Below are positions 54,387-64,000 of a DNA stretch of 64,000 bases, piece after piece; position 1 is the first letter of the stretch; each line of letters starts with the position of its first letter. Position numbers and translations under genes: made by a program. The notes under the pieces were generated by a model, which saw only the letters and a program-made list of their open reading frames with translations, made no database searches and was not told the origin of the DNA. This stretch comes from Eutreptiella sp. 'Long Island Sound 2002' (lineage: Eukaryota; Euglenozoa; Euglenophyceae; Eutreptiales; Eutreptiaceae), in assembly GCA_964036045.1 (NCBI GenBank), contig OZ038392.1:28035755-28099754 (forward strand). The letters run 5' to 3'.

Positions 54387-56960
54387 ATTCGCAGCAACAG
54401 CAATTTACCCCTAGAGGTGACTCCAAATCTCCCGAGAAAATCTGGGAAACCCTTCTATTGCTCTACTGCTCCTGAATCAATCCGCGCACACCCGCTTGTC
54501 GAAATCAAGGTGAATCAGCTGAACCTAGGTCAAGCATTCCCGTCGTCACACGCCCCGGTGTGTCCCAGGCTGATTGGTCACCTATCTATTGAGACAAGCA
54601 ACGGGGAAAATGGTAACTGTTACTCCCACAAAGAAGTACTTCTCGGGTCTGTGGCCTATTCAGGGCAACCATACCGGCATGTTTAGACTCCTTTTCGATT
54701 CTGGCGCCCAAGAGTAAGGGCAGAGAGATATCAGCAAAACAATAAATGACTCATAACAGTCCCCAACGTCCCAACACCTTTGAAGAGGAGAATTGGAAAC
54801 AAAAGAGGGTAACAGACCCAATCCACGGGTGACTGCCCCGAAGAGCAGCAAACCCCGTTAGGTGAGCGAGAGAGTGATTGAACAGGAGTCAACCGTAATG
54901 CCAATAAATTACAGTGCCAACAGACAGCCAGACACCTGTGGCTTCACCTGTGCTTTTGCAGGCCTCAGACCATACAACCGTAGTTTGCATACATACACAC
55001 ACGACCATAAACCGCCAGGAATGTTTGTCCCACCGCTATATGCCGAACCTCATACATTCACAAGAAGACAGCACATCACAGCTCGATCCCTGCATCTACT
55101 CCAGCCGCCGGCACATGCCCCACAGTGGGACGCCGACGGGGCTGTGGACAGTCTCAGGGGCAGGTTCACCTGGGCGGCCGTCGACGATGGCTCCTGGCCT
55201 TCGACCCCATGCCTGAAGAGGCGTGTCCCCCTCGATCGCTCAGGGGACCCAGTTTGTCGGAGCGGTTGCTGAAATCCTCCTCTGGCAGCTTGCGTCGGTG
55301 CATCTGTTGATGTCGGCGTCTTTGCATTTATATCCCACCCAAGTGGAGTCGGTGCTGCTGGCGTAGGGATCTTTGTTTTTATACGCCGCCCAAGTGAAAG
55401 CGGTTGTGTTGGTGTAGGGGTCTTGGTGTTTATACCCCGCCCAAGAGGAGGCGGCTCATGCAGCAGCTGGGCAAGCTGGGCATCAGTCATCACAGGCTGA
55501 TATCTTCAGGGATAGTACCACAACTTCCTCCGTCTCGGTAACAATCAACTCCCCATCGGTCGCCTGCAGCAGCTTCAAGCACTATGACCCCCTCTTGCAG
55601 AGTCCATTGCACGCTTCGCTGAGTCAACTTGTTAGCTGTCAGTCCAGGGGAACGATGGGGGAAATTGTAAAGCCTTAACGCGCGCCTCTGACTGTCACAA
55701 GCAGGGAATTTTTCATTCACACGCTCCAAAACTGCCTTGGCACTTCTGATCTCTACGTCAGGCCTCCCCATCCGCACAAAATCAGCCAATCCTGAACGCC
55801 CCTTCGAGGTCCCACTGTCGTCGAAACCGTATGGTCTGTCACCTGCAGGGCGGGCATCCGTCTTGAGTCAACAGTAACGACCATCAGAGCAAGAACCACG
55901 AGCCCAATTTACGAATGGGTGATCAATGTGGTTGGGATCCTCCAAAGCCAGTGCGCAGTGCGCTCTGAGCGTGCGTCTGGAAACAGAAACGGGCTAGCTT
56001 CCCCTTTTTCCTGGCCTGGGTCCAGCATTTTCTGCACTGCATAGTCGGCAGAAGTCAGGATCTAGTTGGCAGGGTCAAAAAGGTCCAACTCCTTGTCACC
56101 GAGTGGCCAACCACGCTGCTGGCCCTCACTGGGCAGGACGCTTACACGGGTGTCGTTGTCCTTGCTGACAACATATCAGGTGTACATCACGTCAACGTCA
56201 CCTGGCTCATGAAAATCCGACAATTCGTTGACCCTGTTCTGTAGAGCCCGCACACCTTCCTAGAATTCATTTCGGGGCAGCGATCGTAGGCTATGCAGCG
56301 CAAGGATGCTGTCTGCCCTTCGAATCTTGCCCTGAAGTCCCAGAAAAATGTTCAGAGCGAAAGCAAGCTTTCCAGAGTCCTCCGGCTTCAATCACAGTGT
56401 GTCTGGGCGACTCTCTTCCAGGCCCACGGCGTTTAGCTTCCAAATTCCAAAATACAGACCTACCAGCTCCTCACCATCGTGGATGACGGTGGCCGAGGCC
56501 ATACCACTGGCACAACCCGTATACTTGTAGCGCCAATAACCAGCTTCCAAAAGACAATTCAAGAAGCGTCTAGAGTTCTGGCAGTTGATAGGGCAGTCGG
56601 CAGTACACCGCAAGCATGCGAATACCCGGCATCAGGGTTGTTGTGCAGCTAAAGAAGGTCCCTACCAGGACCGGCCCCCGCTGTGCCCCTTCCGCTTGTT
56701 ACCCCTGCTGATTTACTCCGGATCAACGATTGCATCCCTCAAATTCCAAGGTCCAAAACCCAAAAATATAGAAAATAAAATCCTCCTTCAACCCTGAATA
56801 GCAACCAGATCCCACAAATACAGCAATAACCCGATTCACAATCCAATCCACACTGCGGGCTTCCGTTCAGCACACCGGTCGTCTCACGGTGGCGGGCATG
56901 TACAAGAATTGCACCAAGGAAGAAAGCCCTGAAATAGGCATATGAACACAAATAAACCAA

Positions 56961-57099
56961 CGTTGGGGAAAGAGGTAAGCCTACACATTCACAGCCATAA
57001 ACCCCTCATTCCCTGGACTCAAGACCTTCCCTTGACTCACCAACATATTGCCCTGAACCAGGTCAAATGAGATGGCTGAATGCCATGTGTCACAAGTCA
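56961..57099. other. Uncertain border between second cargo element and inverted block A
   Basis: No gene and no diagnostic repeat edge seen. Confidence 0.2.
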
Positions 57100-59300
57100 A
57101 TACACAAACCCCAAAAATGTGTTCACTCCCAAGCCTCTAAATCCTAGCCCAATAGGGGAGGTGGCGTGTCATGGCCTAGAGTGGCACTCAGGACCATGCC
57201 CTACCCTGACATAACTTTGGTTGGACTTGGAGTCGAATGGGCTTACAGATATGCCCCATGAGTTTGAACTCATAACATGCCAAAAAACTGCCAATTCACA
57301 CCATATTGGCCATATATCAAATATATGCTCAAAATTGAAGTTACCACTTATCTGAAGGCTCAAAGCATGCATGGAATCGAAGTCTAGTATTCATGGAGGA
57401 TAGAGACCAAGGGTCAATGCCCATGTACATCCCCACTTTACCCTCGAAACCCCTTCGGATATGGGCGCCACGCACTGCCCAAGTCAGCCCATGATCTTGA
57501 GACCAAATCTTGTAATCCTTCGTGCGCCAAGCCAAATGGAGTAACCGATCCGGCATATGGTGGTGTTCAACCCCAAAGCATATGCCAACATATGAACAAC
57601 ATACCATGGTTCGACTCTCCATAGGCTTCTTGCTGTTTGCCGACCAGGTAAGTACACAAAATGCAAAAATGAGCAAAAATTGAGGTCAAAGACATGAAAA
57701 TATGTCCAAATACAAAGTTGTCATGATAGTATATCTCTATGCTCACCCATGATATCCGCTCATGGTTCAATACACAAATGATTGGAACCATTTGCGAACA
57801 ATTCCCCCACTTGGATCCCCAATCGGGCGCATGGAGATACCTTCGCCACTCATATCTCCATGCCCCATGAAAATGGGAGTGCACTCATGGATCTCATTGC
57901 CAAGCATACCATGAGCAATACATACGCGGTAGACTTAGTCTAGCGCTTTGAATTCCACAATTGGGACATGGGCAAAGCCCTTGTCACGTGTGGCTCCCCA
58001 TCTCTTCGGCCACACTAAGATATATAACATGGGCGTGAGCATATCGAAGCACATACCATGCATATAACCCATACCCTCAAAAGTGGCTCCCACCATGGTA
58101 TGCCATGCCCCTCCATGGACGTAACTTCACGTTAAAAATACGTGGGAACCCAAGGAAAGTATCTATGCCACCCCAACAGTCATGCGGTACACTCGAAAGT
58201 CGCAATAAAATGTTCGGTTGCACGGTCCAAGAGTTATATATCCCTTTCTACCCTCTTGACCCTTATTCCTTGCTACACCAGGCATGTGTACACAACAAAG
58301 GCGTTTGATGCTGCCTAGATTAACTTGAGACCAAGGCGGTTCCAACCCAATTCTCGATATTGATATTCCTCGCCATGAGCCGGAGATATGATTCTTCAAA
58401 GTGGCCTCACGAATCAACTTTGTTTCGCCTATATCTCCAAGCAAAACGAAGGGCATAACAAAAGGAAGGTTGATTCGTGATCAGGGAAAAATGTATGACC
58501 ACCCGAGAATCATCATATCAAGTGCGACGATGTCGAAGTCGAAAATCCGATTGTGCAAGTCTGAAAAAATCGGATTAACTTTGCGAGTATATAATATCAA
58601 AATTGCGGAAGCAACGAACCCTTTACTGATGAAATCTGACCCTTCATCGGGGTTTCCGCCAAAATATCCGTAAATAACAGTTAACCATTCGGTTACCGCA
58701 AAATCGCGAGCCAACTGACAGTCGCCGATACATTGACTATCAGAACGGAAGGCTGAAAAGTTACGGAAACATTATGATAAAAAAACCCTGTTGCTTCCTG
58801 ATATTCTGATATATAAATCTCCGCTGCCGGCGCCTCGGTACTGAATATGGCCGCTCATAGCCGGAATGGCCAAACCTATCACACTATCACATCGGGTTAG
58901 GTCAGGTGGATGGGAGAGTATGATATCAGCCAATGGCGGCTTGCCGGCACATAGATACACACCCCAAGTGACCCCAAGATGGCCACGGGGGTCAGAACCG
59001 GCTTCACCCCCCTTCTCAGAGCGTTGTTACCGCTCGGAAGTCATTGAAGAGAGGACGGGAGGACCCCAATGGGCTCCACCCCCCCCCCCATGTCCCAAGG
59101 ACACACTGAGGCCCCACACACGTCGTAGGCGTCCCCCATGCCCCAAGGGAGGGGTGAGGACACTGATAATCAGTGCCCTACGCCATATTCGGTCTCCTCT
59201 TGATCTACAACATGGACCAAGGGGATCAAAGATAGAGAAACGTCGTCCGTCGACCGAAATAAGTATACCACAATGAAATATATATGTGGAGATCGAGTGA
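57100..59300 (-). repeat. LTR-like block A, inverted diverged copy
   Basis: The reverse complement of 58230-58835 aligns with 30786-31390: both contain AGATTTATATATCAGAATAT, CGATTTTCGACTTCGACATC-like text and AAAGTTGATTCGTGAGGCCA. GGGGGGTGAAGCCGGTTCTG near 59000 corresponds to GGGGGGTGAAGCGGTACCCA near 30590. The part from 57100 to 58200 is only thematically similar. It lies downstream of the minus-strand pol at 59400-61640, as copy 2 lies downstream of element 2. Confidence 0.6.
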
Positions 59301-59399
59301 AGGGGGTAGATGGCCAATCAAGGCCCCAAAAATCCCCGGATGAACGCCCTCACCCGACTCCCAAGCACAGAAACAAACAAAAATGCCAAGGGGGATCCA

Positions 59400-61640
59400 T
59401 TACGGTGCTACAGCAGCCACCAAGCGGACCAACACGTCCTTGACATCCAAAGAAATATTCTTTTTCTTCAGATAGTCCATCCAGACCGTGGTATACCTCG
59501 GCACGAAACTGCTCGGAGGCTCCCACGAATCCCTGGATGCGGCGAATCCCTTCCAACGGACTTTATAAAGCCTCACCCCAGGCGTCCCCGCGTCCGGCTT
59601 GTCCGCCAGGATCTTCTCAGCGGTGAAGTCGTCGTCCTCACCCTCGTCGTCCGAGTCCACATCGCCGGCCGTGAACTCGAAGGTGACGGGACGTCCGCTG
59701 GGGTCTGGTGCTCGAGGACAAAGCTGGGTATGGTCGCGGTCCAGGATCTTGTTATCCCCCACACGAACCGCATACACATCCTGCCCGACCTTCCGCACGA
59801 TTACCCCCGGCACATACCAAGATGCCTGCCAATGCCTGGAAAGGACATCCTTGTGGTGCCGCTCCACCCACACGGTGTCTTGGAGAGCATACTTCTGGAC
59901 CTTTCCCTGTTTGAAGTACTTGGCCCTCTTGTCATGCTCGTCCTGAAGTGCCTTGCACACCTTGGCCGCCGTGTCGTCCGCCTCAGCCATCATAGCGTTC
60001 GCATCTCGGGCCACTTTGCCATGGTTCAACCACGGGAGAGTGCGTGACACTCGATCCCGTAGGAACAGGATACGATGGGGCGACAGTCCAGTGGGTCCTG
60101 GAAGGTCGTGATACGCTTGGAGTACTCTCCACAGCGAATTGTACCAATTCCGGCCCGGTTCGTCGATGTGCAGCTGGCGGAACCTTTCGAACATCTGCCG
60201 CCCGGCCACCTCAGCTCGGCCATTCCAGCGGCTGTGGTACGCCACAGTCTTGGCGTGCCGAATACCCATGTGCTTGCACATTGTCTTGAACCACGTCCCC
60301 ACAAACTGACTGCCCCGATCGCTGCAGATGACAGCCGGGACATCAAAAATCGTCAGCCAATGCCTGATCATGGCATTAGCGACGGTCTTGGCCTGCAGCC
60401 CCACTCCATGCTTGTCCTTCTTGTCCTTCTTCTTGGACTTCTTGCCAGGGACCGCCACGATATACCCACTGTGCCTATCCACCGCCAGGATGACACAGTC
60501 GCAGGTCTCTCCTTCCACGGTGACCTCAGGCATGGCGAATACATCCATGGCCACGGACCGCATAGCTGCCTCCGGTATAGCCGTATACACTGGGTTGCCC
60601 GCTGTGGAGTGGTTGGGGCTCTTCGTGGCCCGACATACGGCACAGTCGCTGCAGTACCTATCCAGGATGGCGTAGTACCCCGGAGGGAACTTGAAACGCC
60701 ACTCCAGGTCCTGCTGCATCTTGTCTCGGCCAGGGTGCATGAGCTGGGCGTTGTGCCAATGGTCAATGAGCTCCTCCACTCGGTTCTCGGGCACCAGCAG
60801 CTTGTTCTTGAGGAACAACTTGTCCCCATCCTCGGTTAAACCCTCGGGCCATTCGTCGTCCGACGGGGCGCTCACGGCATTCCAATACTTGCTCCAGTGC
60901 TCGGATGCCGCATAGTCATCCGACCAGTCCTCTGTGAGCACCGACTTGACTAGATCTACAGGGGCCACCATCCATTGCTCGAGGGTTTCCTCTCGAATAG
61001 CTTGGACGCGGGCACCCCGGAACTTGGCCAGGTCTGTACGGTTTGCCATCACCACAAAGCACTTGACCCCCTCTTGCTCCATGGCCTTCTCGATCTCGAT
61101 GATGCGCTTGGCCTCCTCGGTCTCCTCGGCGTCCCCATGGCTTGATATGTCCATCCAAGCCTTGCCCGCAGGGTAGGCCCATCGACTGAGGCAATCCGCC
61201 ACAGTGTTGTCCTTCCCCGGGACGTACACGACGCTGAGGTCGAATTTGGCGAACGTTTCATGCCATCGGGCCCTCCTTGCCGCCGGTCCCGAGGGGGTGT
61301 CGACGTGCTCCTTGTGCCAGCTCTGCAAGGACTGATGGTCTGTGCAAACCACGACCGGTTGCAATCCGATGTGGCCAGACCACTTCCTGAGCGCACAGAC
61401 AATGGCGTACGTCTCCTTCTCCCTCGCGGTCCAGGTTCGGCGTTGACCCTCGGCCAGGATCCGACTCCAGAACGCCACGGGTACATGTGACCAATCGTCC
61501 TGGATCTGCTCGAGGACTGCCCCTACAGCATAGTCCGAGGCGTCCGTCCGTAGCACGAATCCCTTGTCTGGGTCCACCAGGAATAGCCCCAACTGCCCCA
61601 GGAGTCGCTCCTTCGGGCGGTTAGTGAGATTGAGCCCCAT
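59400..61640 (-). CDS. 3' half of a gypsy pol (element 3): RNase H, integrase, chromodomain
   Basis: An open minus frame of 746 codons without internal stop. It begins just before RNase H (D33 in LRTDASDYAVG, then CTDHQSLQSWHKEH and DNTVADCLSRW). The integrase zinc domain (HNAQLMHPG, CSDCAVC), the integrase core (AMDVFAMPE, CSDRGSQF, NGRAEVAGRQ) and an intact chromodomain (FTAEKILADK, YKVRWKGF, DSWEPPSSFV) follow. It is clearly related to element 2 but has a Lys-rich insert (KSKKKDKKDK) after GYIVAVPGK. RT, protease and gag are absent: similarity stops at about 61620, so it is 5'-truncated, and ATG 61640 is chance. TAG/TGA damage as in element 2 is absent, suggesting it is younger or was under recent selection. 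Confidence 0.93.
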   Translation of the reverse strand: MGLNLTNRPKERLLGQLGLFLVDPDKGFVLRTDASDYAVGAVLEQIQDDWSHVPVAFWSRILAEGQRRTWTAREKETYAIVCALRKWSGHIGLQPVVVCTDHQSLQSWHKEHVDTPSGPAARRARWHETFAKFDLSVVYVPGKDNTVADCLSRWAYPAGKAWMDISSHGDAEETEEAKRIIEIEKAMEQEGVKCFVVMANRTDLAKFRGARVQAIREETLEQWMVAPVDLVKSVLTEDWSDDYAASEHWSKYWNAVSAPSDDEWPEGLTEDGDKLFLKNKLLVPENRVEELIDHWHNAQLMHPGRDKMQQDLEWRFKFPPGYYAILDRYCSDCAVCRATKSPNHSTAGNPVYTAIPEAAMRSVAMDVFAMPEVTVEGETCDCVILAVDRHSGYIVAVPGKKSKKKDKKDKHGVGLQAKTVANAMIRHWLTIFDVPAVICSDRGSQFVGTWFKTMCKHMGIRHAKTVAYHSRWNGRAEVAGRQMFERFRQLHIDEPGRNWYNSLWRVLQAYHDLPGPTGLSPHRILFLRDRVSRTLPWLNHGKVARDANAMMAEADDTAAKVCKALQDEHDKRAKYFKQGKVQKYALQDTVWVERHHKDVLSRHWQASWYVPGVIVRKVGQDVYAVRVGDNKILDRDHTQLCPRAPDPSGRPVTFEFTAGDVDSDDEGEDDDFTAEKILADKPDAGTPGVRLYKVRWKGFAASRDSWEPPSSFVPRYTTVWMDYLKKKNISLDVKDVLVRLVAAVAP

Positions 61641-62429
61641 GGAGTATATATTTTGAACTCAGAGTGTAGTTTATTTGAACTCAGAGCAGATTCAGATCAA
61701 TCATCATCATTCATCATCATCATCATTCATCATGCATCATGTGTCATGTGTCATGCATCATGTGTCATGACATGCTGGCGCCCTAGCATGTGTTTTTCAC
61801 ATTCCAACCCAAAACTTCACTTTCGCTCAGAACTAACACAACCACAACCCCACTCTTATAGGTTCCTAAGAAGGTTATACTATTCACTTTTCATAACTCT
61901 TTGAATTTGGATGATCACATTTTTGACATCATGGATTGTCATGCATGTCATGCATGATCGACTCATTTTGTGAGTGACACCACACATACTACCTTCGGAG
62001 GAGTCTAAGGCCCCTAAGGGACCTCTATTTACTCTACAACCCTTTTCCATGGTTGTCCCTACTTCTACATGTATTTTAATGCCTATTTGGTGGGTCCCAA
62101 GCATGTTTCATGTATTGGGGGATCCCAAGAATATACCTAGGCCTAAGCCAAGCCCCAAACACAAGAGGAGAGAAGAGAGATAGATAGAGGAGAGGCGCCT
62201 GGCGGCGACACCAGGGAGCACATGGTGCTTCCTAGGTAAGTCCTAACTAGGTGTATTTTACTACAAGAGGGATATTTGTATGGTGAGAGTGGAAGAGAGG
62301 TAAGGAGTGAACATGAGTGTAAATAATGATTGTGTTTCATAGTCCCTTTTTTGCTATGGACTAAGCTGGAAGACTACAATACTATGAGCCCATTACTTTG
62401 CTGTTGTTGAGGAGGGTGCCAAATCTAAC
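61641..62429 (+). other. Candidate 5' LTR and leader of element 4
   Basis: No gene. Contains a degenerate ATC/CATCATG-rich microsatellite (about 61690-61770) and a perfect splice-donor consensus GTAAGT at 62235-62240, after GCTTCCTAG. The primer-binding site at 62430 implies that the LTR ends a few bases before it. The LTR start is not identified and no second copy lies in the window. Confidence 0.45.
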
Positions 62430-62440
62430 TGGTAGCAGAG
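62430..62440 (+). other. Primer-binding site of element 4
   Basis: TGGTAGCAGAG, identical to the first 11 bases of the primer-binding site of the cargo element (minus strand, 29029-29040), consistent with initiator-Met tRNA priming. Confidence 0.75.
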
Positions 62441-62563
62441 TAAACCTGCTCTGCCTAAATCCAGTATCCCTTGGATTTAATTTCGATTCAATTCCAGCCT
62501 GGAAATTTAGTAAGGGACGGAGAAGAATTCCTGAACTCAGAAAATCGAGTCTGAAAAATTGAG

Positions 62564-64000
62564 ATGGACCCTGTGAGAACTCCAAGCAGCCTAGAAGCTA
62601 CGGGCGCTTCTGAAAACGACGTGCAAGTCATGATACCTGTCTCCGATGGGGAACTAGTCGCGCCTACCATGGCCGGGTTTGGAACCCCAGAAGTACCTCT
62701 AGACGGATCTCGATTCGAAGCCTATCGTTTTCCTGCGCCTACATGTCCTGAGTATGCTGAAGCTGTAGCTCCACGCCCAGTGCCTTCAGCGAGTAACATG
62801 ACGACAGCTGAGCTAGCGAACGCTATGGAGGTCCTATCGTTGCTCAACCAGAGTGGTCGGTTGCAACAAATGGTTCAACACGTCGAACACCATGAAGGTT
62901 CATTCACTAATGCCCCACAGACTCATGAGTCGGGGACCACATCGTCTTCGACCAATCCTTTCGAATCTGTGCCATGGCGTTCTAATGTGACTTACGCCAC
63001 TATGCCTCAACCCCCTATCCGTGGAGAACCTATTGTTCATGGAGTGCCTACCGGAGTTGCTGAGCCTAAGTTTTTCTCTGAGCCTCAAGCTCCCAAAAGG
63101 ACTCATGTTTTCGAAGCCTCTCCTTCTTCGGAAGAGAGCACTATCCTTTTGTCGACCTTGCAACAACTCAAGGGTCGTCTTGAAAACTTAGAAAATAGGA
63201 CTAGTGCTAACTTAACCACTAACCCTTGTGTACCTTACCACCCCTCGCCTCTAACCCGAGTGTGCACCGGGCTTGCCGGTGTGCCTCCTGGAGTCAAGTC
63301 GCCCTTTGTACCCCGTACCAAAGCACCCAAACCCGTGGCGTGCTTTACCACTACCTACGAAGTATACACCCTCGACCAAGCCCTCGCCCTAGGACTCGGT
63401 CCACTAGCGCCTATGGCGCTACTCCCCGACCCCACACAACCGGTGCCACATACAGGTAGAGGAACCAAAGCTTTTTTCAAACCCCAAACCGAAACTAAAC
63501 TACCCAAGTTTTCGGGTAGAGACCTCGACGTTTACGCCGAAGATTTTTTGAGGTTCTTGAGGTCGACGGGACAAGAAGACCTCAACGAAAGAGCCAAGGC
63601 GGACCTTGTTATCAACGGTTGTGATAACAAGGACGTAAAAGAAGTGGTTTCGGGGGCACTCAAGAAAAGTGACTCTTGGGTAAGGTTCCTTATTACGCTC
63701 GAAAAGCTCTACCCTACTTACGTTACCGACCTGAAGCTTATTCAAGAGATAGAGCGTATCCCTCGGTTGAAGGAATACCCTACAACCGCGGACATAGCCC
63801 AATACGTCCAAAAGTTTATTACGCTTACGGACCAATTGGCTACGTCCTACTACGACGACTCCAAAGCCCTCCTACACCTCCTACCTCGTGTTCCGCCCAA
63901 AACCATGGACGAAATACGTGCTACTCCTGAGAGGTTGTCTAGAATACACACTTTCAACTCTCTCGTTGACCTCCTCTACGAGTTGGCCCTCCAAAGGAAA
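62564..64000 (+). CDS. Gag of element 4, partial at window end
   Basis: Open for 479 codons from ATG 62564 to the last base of the window, without a stop. The N-terminal 300 residues are Pro/Thr-rich and disordered. From about residue 305 a capsid-like domain follows: LPKFSGRDLDVYAEDFLRFL, LEKLYPTYVTDLKLIQEIE, then FNSLVDLLYELALQRK. It aligns by eye with the gag of element 1, including WAEEFAEFLLLTG, LEKTFPVYETDL and YDTLVDLLIELALER, so both belong to one gypsy lineage. Position 124 bases after the primer-binding site fits a 5' gag start. Zinc knuckle and pol would lie beyond the window. Nothing in it is broken, so this element could be intact. Confidence 0.85.
   Translation, partial: MDPVRTPSSLEATGASENDVQVMIPVSDGELVAPTMAGFGTPEVPLDGSRFEAYRFPAPTCPEYAEAVAPRPVPSASNMTTAELANAMEVLSLLNQSGRLQQMVQHVEHHEGSFTNAPQTHESGTTSSSTNPFESVPWRSNVTYATMPQPPIRGEPIVHGVPTGVAEPKFFSEPQAPKRTHVFEASPSSEESTILLSTLQQLKGRLENLENRTSANLTTNPCVPYHPSPLTRVCTGLAGVPPGVKSPFVPRTKAPKPVACFTTTYEVYTLDQALALGLGPLAPMALLPDPTQPVPHTGRGTKAFFKPQTETKLPKFSGRDLDVYAEDFLRFLRSTGQEDLNERAKADLVINGCDNKDVKEVVSGALKKSDSWVRFLITLEKLYPTYVTDLKLIQEIERIPRLKEYPTTADIAQYVQKFITLTDQLATSYYDDSKALLHLLPRVPPKTMDEIRATPERLSRIHTFNSLVDLLYELALQRK

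Larger units (their letters stand above)
49930..56960 (-). mobile_element. Diverged relative of the cargo LTR element (incomplete)
   Basis: The junction AATGAAAGGCAATGTTTTTT then ACTCCCCCCCAGACA at about 50513-50546 mirrors the inner edge of the left LTR of the cargo element (19811-19838). The approximately 600 bp before it have the same AACAACA/CAAAGCGAAGC style. The block 53610-53745 matches 22544-22675 at a similar distance from the LTR edge. No matching right LTR was found before 59 kb, so the right border is uncertain. The interior again lacks gag and pol and contains gene-like pieces on the minus strand. Confidence 0.5.

Overview
The window is nuclear DNA of a eukaryote and consists almost entirely of retrotransposons, nested insertions and tandem repeats. 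No rRNA, tRNA or intact housekeeping gene was found. The pol genes at 4.2-18.3 kb resemble, from memory of the families, Ty3/gypsy chromoviruses common in dinoflagellate genomes (Symbiodiniaceae, Polarella). Degraded exons of a multi-membrane-span receptor type familiar from dinoflagellates and chromerids point the same way. The best guess is a myzozoan alga, dinoflagellate more likely than chromerid; this is inference and was not searched.

Layout. (1) 1-3554: LTR-like block A. (2) 4186-11142 (-): gypsy element 1 with gag, protease, a methyltransferase-like domain, RT, RNase H, integrase and chromodomain, broken by two frameshifts and carrying two in-frame amber codons. (3) 11938-18255 (+): gypsy element 2, one continuous reading frame with five in-frame stops and no frameshift. 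(4) 19005-29862 (-): an LTR retrotransposon with almost identical 823-bp LTRs, a 5-bp target duplication, a PBS and a PPT, but no gag or pol; its 9.2-kb interior contains degraded exons of a receptor-like gene. (5) 30232-33610: second copy of block A. (6) 33.7-35.1 kb: a 196-bp satellite. (7) 37830-48887 (-): a gene for a CENP-B/psq-type DNA-binding protein, split by a 10-kb insertion at 38534-48594. That insertion is three tandem 1.14-kb non-coding units spaced by the target heptamer GAACAAG. Unit one is itself split by a stack of three nested small LTR elements (39521-46142, 40118-44550, 41360-43236). (8) 49.5-57 kb: a G-rich minisatellite and a diverged relative of the cargo-bearing LTR element. 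(9) 57.1-59.3 kb: block A in inverse orientation. (10) 59400-61640 (-): the 3' half of a third gypsy pol, intact in frame. (11) 62430-64000 (+): PBS and an open gag reading frame of a fourth retroelement, running off the window.

Functionally this is a retrotransposon graveyard with some recent activity. The most recent-looking events are the cargo element, whose LTRs differ at one position in the compared coding-frame stretch, and the small nested LTR elements. The most unusual content is the methyltransferase-like domain between protease and RT, the receptor cargo inside LTRs, and the triple 1.14-kb unit sitting in a gene with its target heptamer between units.
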